Shown: one piece after another, positions 34,669 to 43,306 of the stretch | Position numbering within the stretch: the first letter of the stretch is position 1 | Layout: the number at the start of each line of letters is the position of its first letter | NCBI RefSeq assembly: GCF_900142215.1 | Contig: NZ_FRAC01000013.1 | Location: forward strand, 57,187-121,186 | Source: Anaerocolumna jejuensis DSM 15929 | Lineage (GTDB): Bacteria > Bacillota > Clostridia > Lachnospirales > Lachnospiraceae | Reading direction: 5' to 3' | DNA: 64,000 nucleotides | The notes under the pieces: model-generated | What the model was told of the DNA's origin: nothing | Seen by the model: the letters and a program-made list of their open reading frames with translations, nothing else | Databases searched by the model: none | Position numbers and translations under genes: made by a program

Positions 34669-35499
34669 ATGAAGGGTATCAAAGTCTTTATAAAATATAT
34701 TTTTCTGGCAGGCATTTCCGTCATATTCCTGTTCCCCTTTGCGTGGATGTTCCTGGGAGCTTTTAAATCCAACAATGAAATCTGGCAAACGCCCTACAGG
34801 CTTCTGCCAAGCCATCTGGACCTGGGAGAATTCTTAGCTAATTTAAAGGCCATAAAGCTCTACGGGTATCTCCTTAACAGCTTTATTGTGGGAATTGCCG
34901 GTACTGCACTGATTCTTGTTGTAAGCAGTATGTTTGCTTATGCGGTAGTATTCTTAAGAAACCGAAATATGGACAGGATTTTTGTCGTTGTAATGGTTAC
35001 TTATATGCTGCCCGGCGCTGTAACCTATGTGCCCTCCTATGTCATACTGGCGCATCTGGGACTTTTAAATACTCTGTCCGGGCTGATATTTTCAAATCTT
35101 GCCAATGTTTTTGCCGTATTCTATTTCCGCCAGGCTTTTCGAAAAACAAGCATGGAATTTGTGGAAGCGGCTAAAATCGACGGAGCAAACCATAGGCTCA
35201 TATTACGGCATGTAATATTGCCTTTAAATAAATCGGCATTTTCCTCGGTAGGGTTACTAACCTTCATCCAGCTGTATAACAGTTATATGTGGCCGAGTAT
35301 CATGCTTACCAGCCAGGATAAATATCTGATTTCTCAGGGACTCAGGCAGTTTTTTATTCAGGAGGGAGCTTATGGAATGAACTGGGCACAGGTGATGTTA
35401 GCCAGTACCATCACTACACTGCCCATTCTGGTAATTTTATTTGCTGCCCAGAAATGGCTTATGTCCGCCATCTCCCAGGACAGCGGCGTCAAGCTATGA
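34669..35499 (+). CDS. ABC transporter permease, UgpE/MalG type
   Basis: A 276-aa permease; ATG 34669 is set by AGGGAGG 13 nt after the previous stop. Six membrane segments are predicted, with the EAA loop EAAKIDGANHRLILRHVILP. Partner of the preceding permease. As with the other two importers here, no ATPase is encoded with it. Confidence 0.88.
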   Translation: MKGIKVFIKYIFLAGISVIFLFPFAWMFLGAFKSNNEIWQTPYRLLPSHLDLGEFLANLKAIKLYGYLLNSFIVGIAGTALILVVSSMFAYAVVFLRNRNMDRIFVVVMVTYMLPGAVTYVPSYVILAHLGLLNTLSGLIFSNLANVFAVFYFRQAFRKTSMEFVEAAKIDGANHRLILRHVILPLNKSAFSSVGLLTFIQLYNSYMWPSIMLTSQDKYLISQGLRQFFIQEGAYGMNWAQVMLASTITTLPILVILFAAQKWLMSAISQDSGVKL

Positions 35500-35533
35500 T
35501 AACAACAACGAAAAGAAAGATTGGAGGAAAGAG

Positions 35534-36973
35534 ATGAAACAAGTGAAAAGAATGGCACTGCTGGTAATATTGGGTTTAAGCCTCATTTTTACAGGCTGCG
35601 GAAAAACCGACAATGCAGCGGGGAATAACGGCAGTAAGGAAACAAATGCGCAGGCTTCAGGGAATACAGGGACAGCTGCCCCCACAGATACGGTAGAAGC
35701 AACAAAAGCAGCGGAGGAAACAGAAGCACCAAAGGAAGCGGTGGAAATCGAATTCTGGCATGCCCTGGGAGGCACTCTTGGAGATACTATGACAAGTATT
35801 ATCAATGAATACAATGCTTCCCAGAGTAAATATGTCATTAAACCCGTTGTTATCGGAAGCTATTCCGAAATTGACCAGAAGCTCCAGGCAGCCTTTGCCG
35901 GAAAAAATGTGCCGGCTCTGGTAGCTGGCGGTTCCCATGATACCTTTTATAAAAAAGGACTGGTAGAAGCCTTTGAAGATTATATGCCTGAGGATTATAA
36001 TAAGGACGATATCGTTGGCGGCTTTATGAATGCTGCCGTAAGGGACGGCAAGATGGTATTTGCACCGGCTTACGGAACTTCCCAGGTACTTTATTATAAC
36101 AAAGCCGTTCTTGGAGAAGCAGGTTATACGGGAGATAATCTGGCCAGCTGGCAGAAGCTGGAGGCTATGAAGGATAAAGCCGTAGGAATCTCCACCAACA
36201 AGAACAAGATTGAATATATCTGGGAGCCCATGTGGGGCTCGGGCAATATGCTGGATGCTGTTTCCAGTGCCGGCGGTCAGGTTATTTCCGATGACGGAAA
36301 GACTGTCATGATTAATGCTTCTGCCTGGGTGGAGGTATTGGACCAGTTCCGCAAATGGATTCATGAGGATAAGACAATGAAAATCTATTCCGGCGGACAG
36401 GGCTGGGAATACTGGTATAAGACCATGGATGACTGGGTATATGGTAAGGCACTGGGATACACCGGCTCTCCGGGAGACTATGCCATCGCATTGGATGCCG
36501 TAAATAAAGCCGTAAAAGAAGGCTATAAGAATGAATTTGCCGTTGCCGTGCAGCCCGGCTGGAAGGGAAATGCTCCCAAGCCGTATTTTAGCAGTCTTAT
36601 GTATTATATACCAAAGAGCAGTAATCTGACAGATGACCAGAAGAAGGGTGCTGCCGATTTCGTTAACTTTGCGACAAACACTAAAAACACTGCAAAATTT
36701 TCCATGGGTACCGGCTATGTGGCAGTGCGCAAGTCTGTTCTGGAGTTACCGGAATACAAGGAGTACTTAAAATCCAATCCGGATGCCGACGTTGCCTTAA
36801 AGCAGATAGACCAGTATGCTGTACCGGAATTTATCGATCCTACCGGCGGTGCTATTATGAATGCATTGAAGGAAGCCGTAGACAGGATACAAATAGAGAA
36901 TGTACCTGCTAAAAAAGCATTGGATGAAGCTCAGAAAAAGGCACAAAAGGAACTGGATAAGGTAAATAAGTAA
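35534..36973 (+). CDS. ABC substrate-binding lipoprotein, UgpB-like
   Basis: A 479-aa lipoprotein, start ATG 35534 behind TTGGAGG. Lipobox FTGC gives Cys22, followed by an Ala/Thr/Glu-rich linker to about residue 70, then the SBP fold beginning VEIEFWHALGGTLGDTM, which is close to the EFWHSM.G..G start of UgpB-type glycerol-3-phosphate-binding proteins. PHP-hydrolase and HAD-phosphatase genes behind it suggest a phosphorylated or phosphodiester ligand. The ligand is inference. Confidence 0.85.
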   Translation: MKQVKRMALLVILGLSLIFTGCGKTDNAAGNNGSKETNAQASGNTGTAAPTDTVEATKAAEETEAPKEAVEIEFWHALGGTLGDTMTSIINEYNASQSKYVIKPVVIGSYSEIDQKLQAAFAGKNVPALVAGGSHDTFYKKGLVEAFEDYMPEDYNKDDIVGGFMNAAVRDGKMVFAPAYGTSQVLYYNKAVLGEAGYTGDNLASWQKLEAMKDKAVGISTNKNKIEYIWEPMWGSGNMLDAVSSAGGQVISDDGKTVMINASAWVEVLDQFRKWIHEDKTMKIYSGGQGWEYWYKTMDDWVYGKALGYTGSPGDYAIALDAVNKAVKEGYKNEFAVAVQPGWKGNAPKPYFSSLMYYIPKSSNLTDDQKKGAADFVNFATNTKNTAKFSMGTGYVAVRKSVLELPEYKEYLKSNPDADVALKQIDQYAVPEFIDPTGGAIMNALKEAVDRIQIENVPAKKALDEAQKKAQKELDKVNK

Positions 36974-36987
36974 TATAATAATACTCC

Positions 36988-37030
36988 TCGGGAGGCTTCT
37001 GGGACTGGAACCTCCCGGGAATTTTCTATA
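36988..37030 (+). terminator. Attenuating hairpin between binding protein and PHP gene
   Basis: TCGGGAGG pairs with CCTCCCGGGA around an apical loop and is followed by ATTTTCTATATTTT. It is probably a partial terminator setting high binding-protein expression relative to the downstream enzymes. Confidence 0.6.
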
Positions 37031-37071
37031 TTTTCTCAGGAAAGCATTTTTATTTTAGGAAAGAGGTTATT

Positions 37072-38526
37072 ATGCAAAAAGAAATTTTAATTACCGGGAA
37101 TATTACATCCGCTTTCTTTGATATTGAAAAACCGGAGGAAAGCATTTGGGTTAAAATAGAAACAGAGGAAAAGGTACCAATGACGGTAGCATTGTTTAAT
37201 CCGGAGGGCATATTATGTGGAAATGTAACTCCCGGAATCGGGAACTTTATCCGGGAAATTTATATTTCCAAAGAAGTGTGCACCCTGACGGGCTTAAGGC
37301 ATGAGCTGCTGGGAGGCAGGTACCGCCTTTTCTTTCTTCCGGGCGGCAGCCTTGAAGAAGGGGGCTGTCCGGTAAAAATATTGGTCGAGACAGATAGCAG
37401 GAAAAGCTATCCCTCCTATTACTGTTACAGGGGAGAGAGCAGCGGGGAGCTATCCTTTGATACCTTTTATGACAGGGAGGAGCGGTATTATAAAGGAGAT
37501 TTCCATGGGCATACCATCTTTTCCGATGGTCATAACAACATAGAAGAAGCGGCGGAAATTCTGGCAGACAGGAAAATGGATTTTATGACATTTACCGAGC
37601 ACAATGCGATTGCCTATGGGGAAAGCCTGCCTTCCTGCCTGCTGATACCCTCCCTGGAGCTGACGCTTCCCATAGGGCATATGAATATTCACGGCATAAA
37701 GCCGGATAAATTGCTTTATGAGCTCCTTTGTATGGCAGAGGCAGATAGCGGGAAAGCAGCGGAGAAAGAGGGAATCGGTTATGATGCTCTATGGGAGGGA
37801 GTAACGAAATTCCTCTCAGAAGAAGCTAACTTATCCTTAAACCATATGTTCCTTACCCCCTGGCAGTTCTGTAAGGAGGACTGTGACCTGACGGGACTGC
37901 ATACGATAGAAGTTATCTGTGATCCAACCTATCCGGATTCACCGGCGGCCAATGACAAAGCAGAAGCTTTTCTGGACTTTTTATGGAACAGGGGACTGCA
38001 TCTGTATGGAATCGGAGGCAGCGACAGCCATAACCGCAGGGAAGAGTTTTATGAGAATTCAACAGAGCCTTCCATATATGGTGACCCATCCACCTATGTC
38101 TATTGCAGGGGTCTTTCGGTAAATAACCTTATAAAGGGAATCAAAGCCGGGAATTGCTATGTGGCAAGGTATGTAGAACTGGATATTTCCATCTGCCAGG
38201 GCAGATACCTTCCGGGAAATGAGATAACCGTGGAGGAAGAAATCGAGTACAGGGTAACAGTCCGGAATGTTGTAAAGCCTATGTATGGGGTATTTTGGCT
38301 GAATGGCGGAAAATTAAAGGAACAGCTCCTCACGGAAGGCTCTGAAATGAGCTGCCAGGTATACCCTAATGGGGACTGGTGGCTTCGGTTTGGAATATAT
38401 GACGAGAACAGGCATGTTATCTGTTATGTAAATCCTATATATAAGAGCAGCAAGGCGCAAAAGCCAAAGCCTGATTTTAAAATATTATGGGAGGAATTTA
38501 GATTGAAAAATGCATTGCATTTTTAA
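37072..38526 (+). CDS. PHP-domain metallohydrolase (CehA/McbA-like)
   Basis: A 484-aa cytoplasmic enzyme without signal peptide. Residues 1-125 form a beta-rich N-terminal domain. The PHP metal site begins with GDFHGHTIFSDGHN (His145, His147), continues with FMTFTEHNA, and later IGGSDSHNRREEF supplies the Asp/His pair. A beta-rich C-terminus follows from about residue 385. PHP proteins of this kind hydrolyse phosphoesters or related bonds. Co-occurrence with a UgpB-like importer suggests hydrolysis of an imported phosphodiester, in place of the GDPD-type UgpQ found in classical ugp operons. That role is inference. Confidence 0.78.
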   Translation: MQKEILITGNITSAFFDIEKPEESIWVKIETEEKVPMTVALFNPEGILCGNVTPGIGNFIREIYISKEVCTLTGLRHELLGGRYRLFFLPGGSLEEGGCPVKILVETDSRKSYPSYYCYRGESSGELSFDTFYDREERYYKGDFHGHTIFSDGHNNIEEAAEILADRKMDFMTFTEHNAIAYGESLPSCLLIPSLELTLPIGHMNIHGIKPDKLLYELLCMAEADSGKAAEKEGIGYDALWEGVTKFLSEEANLSLNHMFLTPWQFCKEDCDLTGLHTIEVICDPTYPDSPAANDKAEAFLDFLWNRGLHLYGIGGSDSHNRREEFYENSTEPSIYGDPSTYVYCRGLSVNNLIKGIKAGNCYVARYVELDISICQGRYLPGNEITVEEEIEYRVTVRNVVKPMYGVFWLNGGKLKEQLLTEGSEMSCQVYPNGDWWLRFGIYDENRHVICYVNPIYKSSKAQKPKPDFKILWEEFRLKNALHF

Positions 38527-38539
38527 TCTTTTTATTTAA

Positions 38540-38640
38540 GCAGTATCGCAAGCAAGCTTGCGATATGCATGGGAATTAGCAGGAATTATGGAAAAGCATA
38601 ATTCCTGCACAAATATGTGCTGACGCCCATATTTGTGGCG
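38540..38640. repeat. Cluster of three perfect hairpins, first being copy 2 of the dispersed palindrome
   Basis: Hairpin A: 38544-38553 with 38556-38565, same layout as 11611-11646 (GCAG-TA...TA-TGCATGGGA). Hairpin B: a 12-bp perfect stem 38579-38590 with 38597-38608 (loop GAAAAG). Hairpin C: a 10-bp perfect stem 38608-38617 with 38628-38637 (10-nt loop). They fill the gap between the PHP and HAD genes, immediately before the latter's RBS. Confidence 0.75.
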
Positions 38641-38661
38641 CGTTGGCAGTATGGAGGATAA

Positions 38662-39381
38662 GTGAGCAATATGATAAAAGGAATTCTGTTTGATAAAGAT
38701 GGAACCTTGATTGAATTCAGAGAATACTGGCATATGGTAATATCCAGGCTGTTTACTGAATTGGAAAAGGAATATGGGGTCAAGTCTGAAACACTGCTTA
38801 TGTTAAAGAAAATTTCCGGTTATCTGGCGGAGGGTTTTCAGAAGGAGAGTATGATACAATATGCGACCACTTCCCAGATTATAGACAGTTGGGAAGAAAT
38901 CATTATGAGAGAAGAGGGAAGTATCATCGGGAGAGAGGAGCTGCTAGACTTATTTGAAGGCATTGCTCTTTCCGAGGATATTGTCATTCGCAGCCTGCCG
39001 GGAGTGGACCAACTTTTGTACTATCTGAAAAAGAAAGGCTACTTCCTTGGCATAGCAACTGCTGACAGCACAAAATCCGCTGTTCATTCTCTAAAAAAGG
39101 CCGGCTTGCTGCAGTACTTTGACTATATCGGCTGCAATGAAGAAGATACCCAGGCCAAGCCGTCGCCCCAGATGGCATATGCTTTCTGCTGCCAGGTGGG
39201 GATAAAGACAGAGGAATTACTTGTAGTAGGGGATAGCGTAACCGATTTGGAATTTGCAGAAAATGCAGGCGCATCCTTTGCCGGTTTACTGACGGAATAC
39301 AATGACCGGGCCCGGATAGAGGCACTGGCTGCTGTTACAGTGGTGAAAATCGATGAGATCATTGACAGATACCATCTATAA
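38662..39381 (+). CDS. HAD-superfamily phosphatase (Gph-like)
   Basis: A 239-aa HAD hydrolase: motif I LFDKDGTL with Asp11 and Asp13, motif II IATADSTKSA, the AKPSPQMA lysine, and motif IV VVGDSVTDLEFAENAG. The helical cap between motifs I and II is of phosphoglycolate-phosphatase type. The start is ambiguous: GTG 38662 lies 4 nt and ATG 38671 lies 13 nt after GGAGG. It probably dephosphorylates the product of the PHP hydrolase (inference). It overlaps the DMT gene by 29 nt. Confidence 0.88.
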   Translation: MSNMIKGILFDKDGTLIEFREYWHMVISRLFTELEKEYGVKSETLLMLKKISGYLAEGFQKESMIQYATTSQIIDSWEEIIMREEGSIIGREELLDLFEGIALSEDIVIRSLPGVDQLLYYLKKKGYFLGIATADSTKSAVHSLKKAGLLQYFDYIGCNEEDTQAKPSPQMAYAFCCQVGIKTEELLVVGDSVTDLEFAENAGASFAGLLTEYNDRARIEALAAVTVVKIDEIIDRYHL

Positions 39382-40372
39382 AAGAATGCCGGAAGGCAGA
39401 AGCCATGGGTATGTGCTGCTTAGCGTAGTATGCTGGGGCGGTGCCCAGTACCTGACCGATGCGCTGCTGTCCGTATTTTCACCGGCGCTAATGATTATGC
39501 TGCGATTTCTTTTAAGCGGACTTGTCCTGTGCTTATTATACGGGAAAAGCGGAAACTTCCATATGGTAGTATTCTTAAAGCGATATCTGCCTGCCGGCGG
39601 ACTGGGAGCCTTTGGCTATTATTTGTTAGCGGCTTATGCCCTGCGGATAACCAGCCTTCCCTTTGTATCCATTATGGGTGGAATCCTTCCCCTGCTGGCA
39701 CTACTTTTGGATATAACAGTACTGAGAAAAAAGGCGCAGCTTACAGATTGGCTCAAAGCTCTGCTTTCCGTGGCAGGTGTTCTGCTTCTGTCCTGCGGGG
39801 CGGGATTCTCCTGGAATATCACAGGAGGAGTTCTTATGATAGCGGCAAACCTTACCTGGCTATTTTATGGAATCCTGATAAAAAGCTGGAATGAACAGGG
39901 GAAGAATAAACAAAAGAAGAATGGACAGGAGTTGGATAGACAAGAGAATAATAGGCAAGAGGATAATAAACATGAATGGAATAAACAAGAGGAGAATGTT
40001 GAAAAGAAGAATACACAGAAGGAAAATGCAGAGCTGGGCTATGAATTCCTGGCAGCCTCTTTCCTGACTTTTTTCTTTTTCCAGGATTTTAGGGTCTGTG
40101 GAAGGATTGCAATGTGGGAAATTATTCTGCTTTTGCTGCTGGTGGCAGTTGGTACTATTTTACCCTACCGTTTTTACAGAGAGGGGAGCAAGGGGATGTC
40201 CTTGCAGACAGCTTCTATTTACCTGAATCTTCTGCCGGTTATTACGCTGCTTCCCTCTCTCATTACCGGCAGAATGCAATTAAAAGGCTTGCAATTTCCT
40301 GGAATCATTTTTTTGATTCTTGCAGGATTGTTAGGTAAAGCAGGCAAAGGCGGAAGGTCAACAGGGAAATAA
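39353..40372 (+). CDS. DMT/EamA-family transporter with an inserted pentapeptide-repeat loop
   Basis: A 339-aa membrane protein with ten expected hydrophobic segments (two EamA halves), for example YVLLSVVCWGGAQYLTDALL and MSLQTASIYLNLLPVITLLPSLI. The EamA family is usually about 290-300 aa. The extra length is a hydrophilic block at residues 184-228 made of nine five-residue repeats of consensus xNKQE, encoded by a 15-bp array. It lies between the two halves of the transporter. ATG 39353 overlaps the HAD gene; ATG 39386 is an alternative, and neither has a strong RBS. The substrate is unknown. Confidence 0.82.
   Translation: MRSLTDTIYKRMPEGRSHGYVLLSVVCWGGAQYLTDALLSVFSPALMIMLRFLLSGLVLCLLYGKSGNFHMVVFLKRYLPAGGLGAFGYYLLAAYALRITSLPFVSIMGGILPLLALLLDITVLRKKAQLTDWLKALLSVAGVLLLSCGAGFSWNITGGVLMIAANLTWLFYGILIKSWNEQGKNKQKKNGQELDRQENNRQEDNKHEWNKQEENVEKKNTQKENAELGYEFLAASFLTFFFFQDFRVCGRIAMWEIILLLLLVAVGTILPYRFYREGSKGMSLQTASIYLNLLPVITLLPSLITGRMQLKGLQFPGIIFLILAGLLGKAGKGGRSTGK
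39902..40036 (+). repeat. In-frame 15-bp degenerate tandem array inside the DMT transporter gene
   Basis: Nine consecutive 15-bp units related to AAGAATAAACAAGAG, in frame, encode KNKQK-KNGQE-LDRQE-NNRQE and so on. Composition (A-rich, almost no T at codon position 2) is unlike the surrounding membrane-segment codons. Confidence 0.82.
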
Positions 40373-40708
40373 TGATAGAAGAGAATGCGGGTTCTGCGGA
40401 GCCCGCATATGGAAGAACTTCTGTAAAGAATCAATTAGAATCAATTATTATAGAAGTAGAAGGAATATAATTGGAAATAAAAAGGTAAGAGTGAAAATTT
40501 GGAAATAAAAGCAAAAATATAAAAAAGAGAGGTATGTAACCAGTTGGCTGCGTACCTTGTTTTAGTGCTGGAGATATAAGAATAAAAGCTTCTATCCAGT
40601 TATATAATGGATCATCCGCAGCACTACAGAAGATAGCCTAAGAGTACTTTTTTTGTGTTGTGGATATTGGCATAATGTGGTATTATTTGTAATATAAGGG
40701 GTGATACA
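40373..40708. other. Intergenic region with weak hairpins
   Basis: No gene is seen. It contains ATGCGGG/CCCGCAT (40385-40391 with 40402-40408) and GGTATG/CGTACC (40531-40536 with 40551-40556) followed by TTGTTTT, which may be a weak terminator of the long operon. Base composition becomes more A/T-rich toward the next gene. Confidence 0.45.
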
Positions 40709-41407
40709 GTGAATGAAAATATATATAAGTTTATAAGTGTTGCATCGGGCGTAATTGCAATATTAATTACTTATTTTAATAAGAAAAATACCAAAAGAGA
40801 AAAACTATATAATGATTATTTTAAAAAGCTATTAATTCCTTATGTGGCTGCTTATAAGGTGAATGCAAATATTAATCCGGTTAGATATGTAAATAGTAGA
40901 TTTACTAGAAATGATATTTACATACCTAGATATGTTTTCTATTTAGTTGATAAGTGTGAAAAGGATAGTTTACACAAGGTTCTTATTTCGGATTATATGT
41001 CTGAATTTCCAACGACTTCTAACATATTAATAACTACTTTAAGTAAGATAGGTAACATTTTATCATTTATTATGTCATTCATTATGATATTTGCCGTTAG
41101 CTTTATGTTTTTACTAACGTGCTATATGATTATTGATACAATTAGTATAGTAATTATAGGGAACTATGAGACAATTATGTTTCTGGGGATTACGTTAAAT
41201 TCTATTTCATTCAATATTATTTTAATTGTTTTATGCTTATTTTTTGGTATTGTGTTAATGATTATATTAATCTACATGGTTAGAAGTGAAGAAGATAGGT
41301 ATAAAATGAGTATGAAATCTATCAATAAAAACATTAAGCAAAAAATCAAGGAATATAATAATATGTTTATTATAAAAAATAATTCTGAACCAAAGTATTA
41401 TTTATAA
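40709..41407 (+). CDS. A/T-rich membrane protein of unknown function
   Basis: A 232-aa protein starting at GTG 40709 behind GGGGTGA. One hydrophobic segment lies at about 6-22, a hydrophilic region with many Lys, Asn, Tyr and Arg at 24-108, two strong membrane segments at about 113-140 and 160-190, and a basic tail (KSINKNIKQKIKEYNNMF). I do not recognise the family. Codons are markedly more A/T-rich than in both neighbours, and it has no functional link with them, so it is a candidate for recent acquisition. A role in defence or in signalling from the membrane cannot be claimed from sequence. Confidence 0.6.
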   Translation: MNENIYKFISVASGVIAILITYFNKKNTKREKLYNDYFKKLLIPYVAAYKVNANINPVRYVNSRFTRNDIYIPRYVFYLVDKCEKDSLHKVLISDYMSEFPTTSNILITTLSKIGNILSFIMSFIMIFAVSFMFLLTCYMIIDTISIVIIGNYETIMFLGITLNSISFNIILIVLCLFFGIVLMIILIYMVRSEEDRYKMSMKSINKNIKQKIKEYNNMFIIKNNSEPKYYL

Positions 41408-41525
41408 GTAATTCCTCAAGGTGATTGATTTGGGGAAAGATAGGGATGGATGTAAAAGAATTGGGTAGAAGAGTTAAAAGTATAAATTTAAAATAGAAGT
41501 AACATACGTTACAGGAGAAAAATAA

Positions 41526-42134
41526 ATGAAGATATTAGTTACGGGCTTTGAAGCCTTCAACCAGGAAGTGATAAACCCTTCTGGGGAAATCATAAAAGCA
41601 TTGGCAGAAACCTTTGGAGAAAATCTCTGCATCTTAAAGCTTCCGGTAGAATTTAAGAGGGCGGGGGAGTTGCTGGAAGAAGCTATTATGCGCCTTCAGC
41701 CGGATATAACCCTCTCCTTTGGACAGGCCGGAAAAAGGGAGTGCATTACCATTGAACGGGTAGCAATTAATGTAGATGATGCAATAATTCCGGATAACAT
41801 CGGGTACCAGCCAATTGATACCACTATCAGCGGAATTGGACCGGCGGCATATTTTACTACACTGCCCCTTCGAGGGTTGCTTCAATGTCTTTCTGAAAAT
41901 GAAATAGAAGCAAAAATATCCAATAGTGCCGGCACCTATGTCTGCAACCATGTGATGTATCAGGCACTGCATCTGGCAGAAACCAGGTTTCCAAACATGA
42001 AAGCAGGCTTTATCCATGTGCCTTACATGAAGGAGCAGGCGGAGGGCAAGGAAAATGTTCCATACATGGAATTAACGGAAATGATCAAAGCAGCAGAAAT
42101 TATAATCCGGTACCTGGAGAAACAGGCATCCTGA
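41526..42134 (+). CDS. pcp: Pyroglutamyl-peptidase I
   Basis: A 202-aa cysteine peptidase that removes N-terminal pyroglutamate from peptides in the cytoplasm. Hallmarks are MKILVTGFEAFNQEVINPS, Glu77 in CITIERVAIN, the nucleophile Cys140 in AGTYVCNHVMY and His164 in GFIHVPYMKEQ. The length matches the C15 family. RBS ACAGGAG lies 8 nt before the ATG. Confidence 0.95.
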   Translation: MKILVTGFEAFNQEVINPSGEIIKALAETFGENLCILKLPVEFKRAGELLEEAIMRLQPDITLSFGQAGKRECITIERVAINVDDAIIPDNIGYQPIDTTISGIGPAAYFTTLPLRGLLQCLSENEIEAKISNSAGTYVCNHVMYQALHLAETRFPNMKAGFIHVPYMKEQAEGKENVPYMELTEMIKAAEIIIRYLEKQAS

Positions 42135-42231
42135 TAAGAAACGAAATAGTCTTAAAAAGGATACTATTACTGTAAAAACTAAAAAACGAAAAGACAGAGA
42201 ATATAAATAGCATTGAATAAATAAGCAGGGA

Positions 42232-43107
42232 TTATAAGCTTTTAAAATAATCCTTCACATGAGCTGTAAATTCTCTGGCAGCCAGAACCGCATAATCCTT
42301 TTGTAAAAAGGAGAGGAAGATTTCACGGCTGCAGCTAAAATCCTTTACTTCCCGTAATATGAGCTGCGGGAAGTCTTTTTTTATGTTCCAGGTCTTTTCG
42401 GGAACAAAGGAGCAGGTAAGATTAAGGCCTAGAAAATCCCTTATCATATGAGGATTGTCACTTTCAAAAATAATATTTGGCTGAAAACGGGCTGCCTCCA
42501 GCTTCGAGTGCAATAGCCTGCCAAGGGAGCAGCTGTCATTAAGCAGGGAACAGGGGTAACCCCTAAGGTCGGATAATTGGAGCTCTTCCTTTTCCGCAAG
42601 AGGATGGGAGGGGGGAAGGGCCAGTAAAATCTTTTCTTCCAACAGCTGAACACATTCCATAGCAGGTGAGCTGCTGCACGGCGAGGAGTCCAGTACAACA
42701 TCAAAGGGTTGAAGGGAGGAAGGGTTCTGCCCAAGCTGATAAATCTTTAGGTTATAATCCGGGTACCTTAGATAGAAGGTCCTTAGGATATCCGGCAGGA
42801 GCTTTGAAGCCACACGAATGGAAATGGCAGCAGAGTAGGCAGATTGGGTGTTGGCTTCTGCTAGCTCATGCTCCAGCTGCAAAAGGTTATTTTGTATCAG
42901 CTGTACATGCTTAAAGAGAATTTGCCCGTTCTGGTTCAAAAATATCTTTTTGCCGTTCCGGTCGAATAAGGGAAAACCAAGTTCCTCCTCCAAATCTTTT
43001 ATGGCCTTGCTAAGAGCAGGCTGTGCAACAAAGAGTTCCTTGGCGGCCTTTGAGATATTCTCATATTCTGCCGCTTTTCGAAAGAATTGCAATTGCTTAA
43101 ACGTCAT
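42232..43107 (-). CDS. LysR-family transcriptional regulator
   Basis: A 291-aa regulator with an N-terminal LysR HTH (MTFKQLQFFRKAAEYENISKAAKELFVAQPALSKAIKDLEEELG) and a C-terminal substrate-binding-like domain (about 90-290). It is divergent from the AEC-family transporter at 43307 across a 199-bp A/T-rich region, the usual arrangement for a LysR regulator and its target. The inducer is unknown. Confidence 0.9.
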   Translation of the reverse strand: MTFKQLQFFRKAAEYENISKAAKELFVAQPALSKAIKDLEEELGFPLFDRNGKKIFLNQNGQILFKHVQLIQNNLLQLEHELAEANTQSAYSAAISIRVASKLLPDILRTFYLRYPDYNLKIYQLGQNPSSLQPFDVVLDSSPCSSSPAMECVQLLEEKILLALPPSHPLAEKEELQLSDLRGYPCSLLNDSCSLGRLLHSKLEAARFQPNIIFESDNPHMIRDFLGLNLTCSFVPEKTWNIKKDFPQLILREVKDFSCSREIFLSFLQKDYAVLAAREFTAHVKDYFKSL

Positions 43108-43306
43108 GGTATTCTTTCCTTTCTATTATAAAGAAGATAAAACAGTTAAATAGAAATAGATGTCTACATCAACTGATTTCTTTAAAGTCTTATAAACAGA
43201 TTGCAAATAGCATATAACATAAAATATATATGATATATAATATTTATATTATAATATTTTCCTTCTATTTGCTATAATTATTTTATTAAAAAATAGGAGG
43301 TTTTTC

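Noticed and set aside
35657..36364. 235-aa minus-strand ORF opposite the UgpB-like gene
   Set aside because: It is a shadow of a well-supported lipoprotein gene and has no motif of its own.
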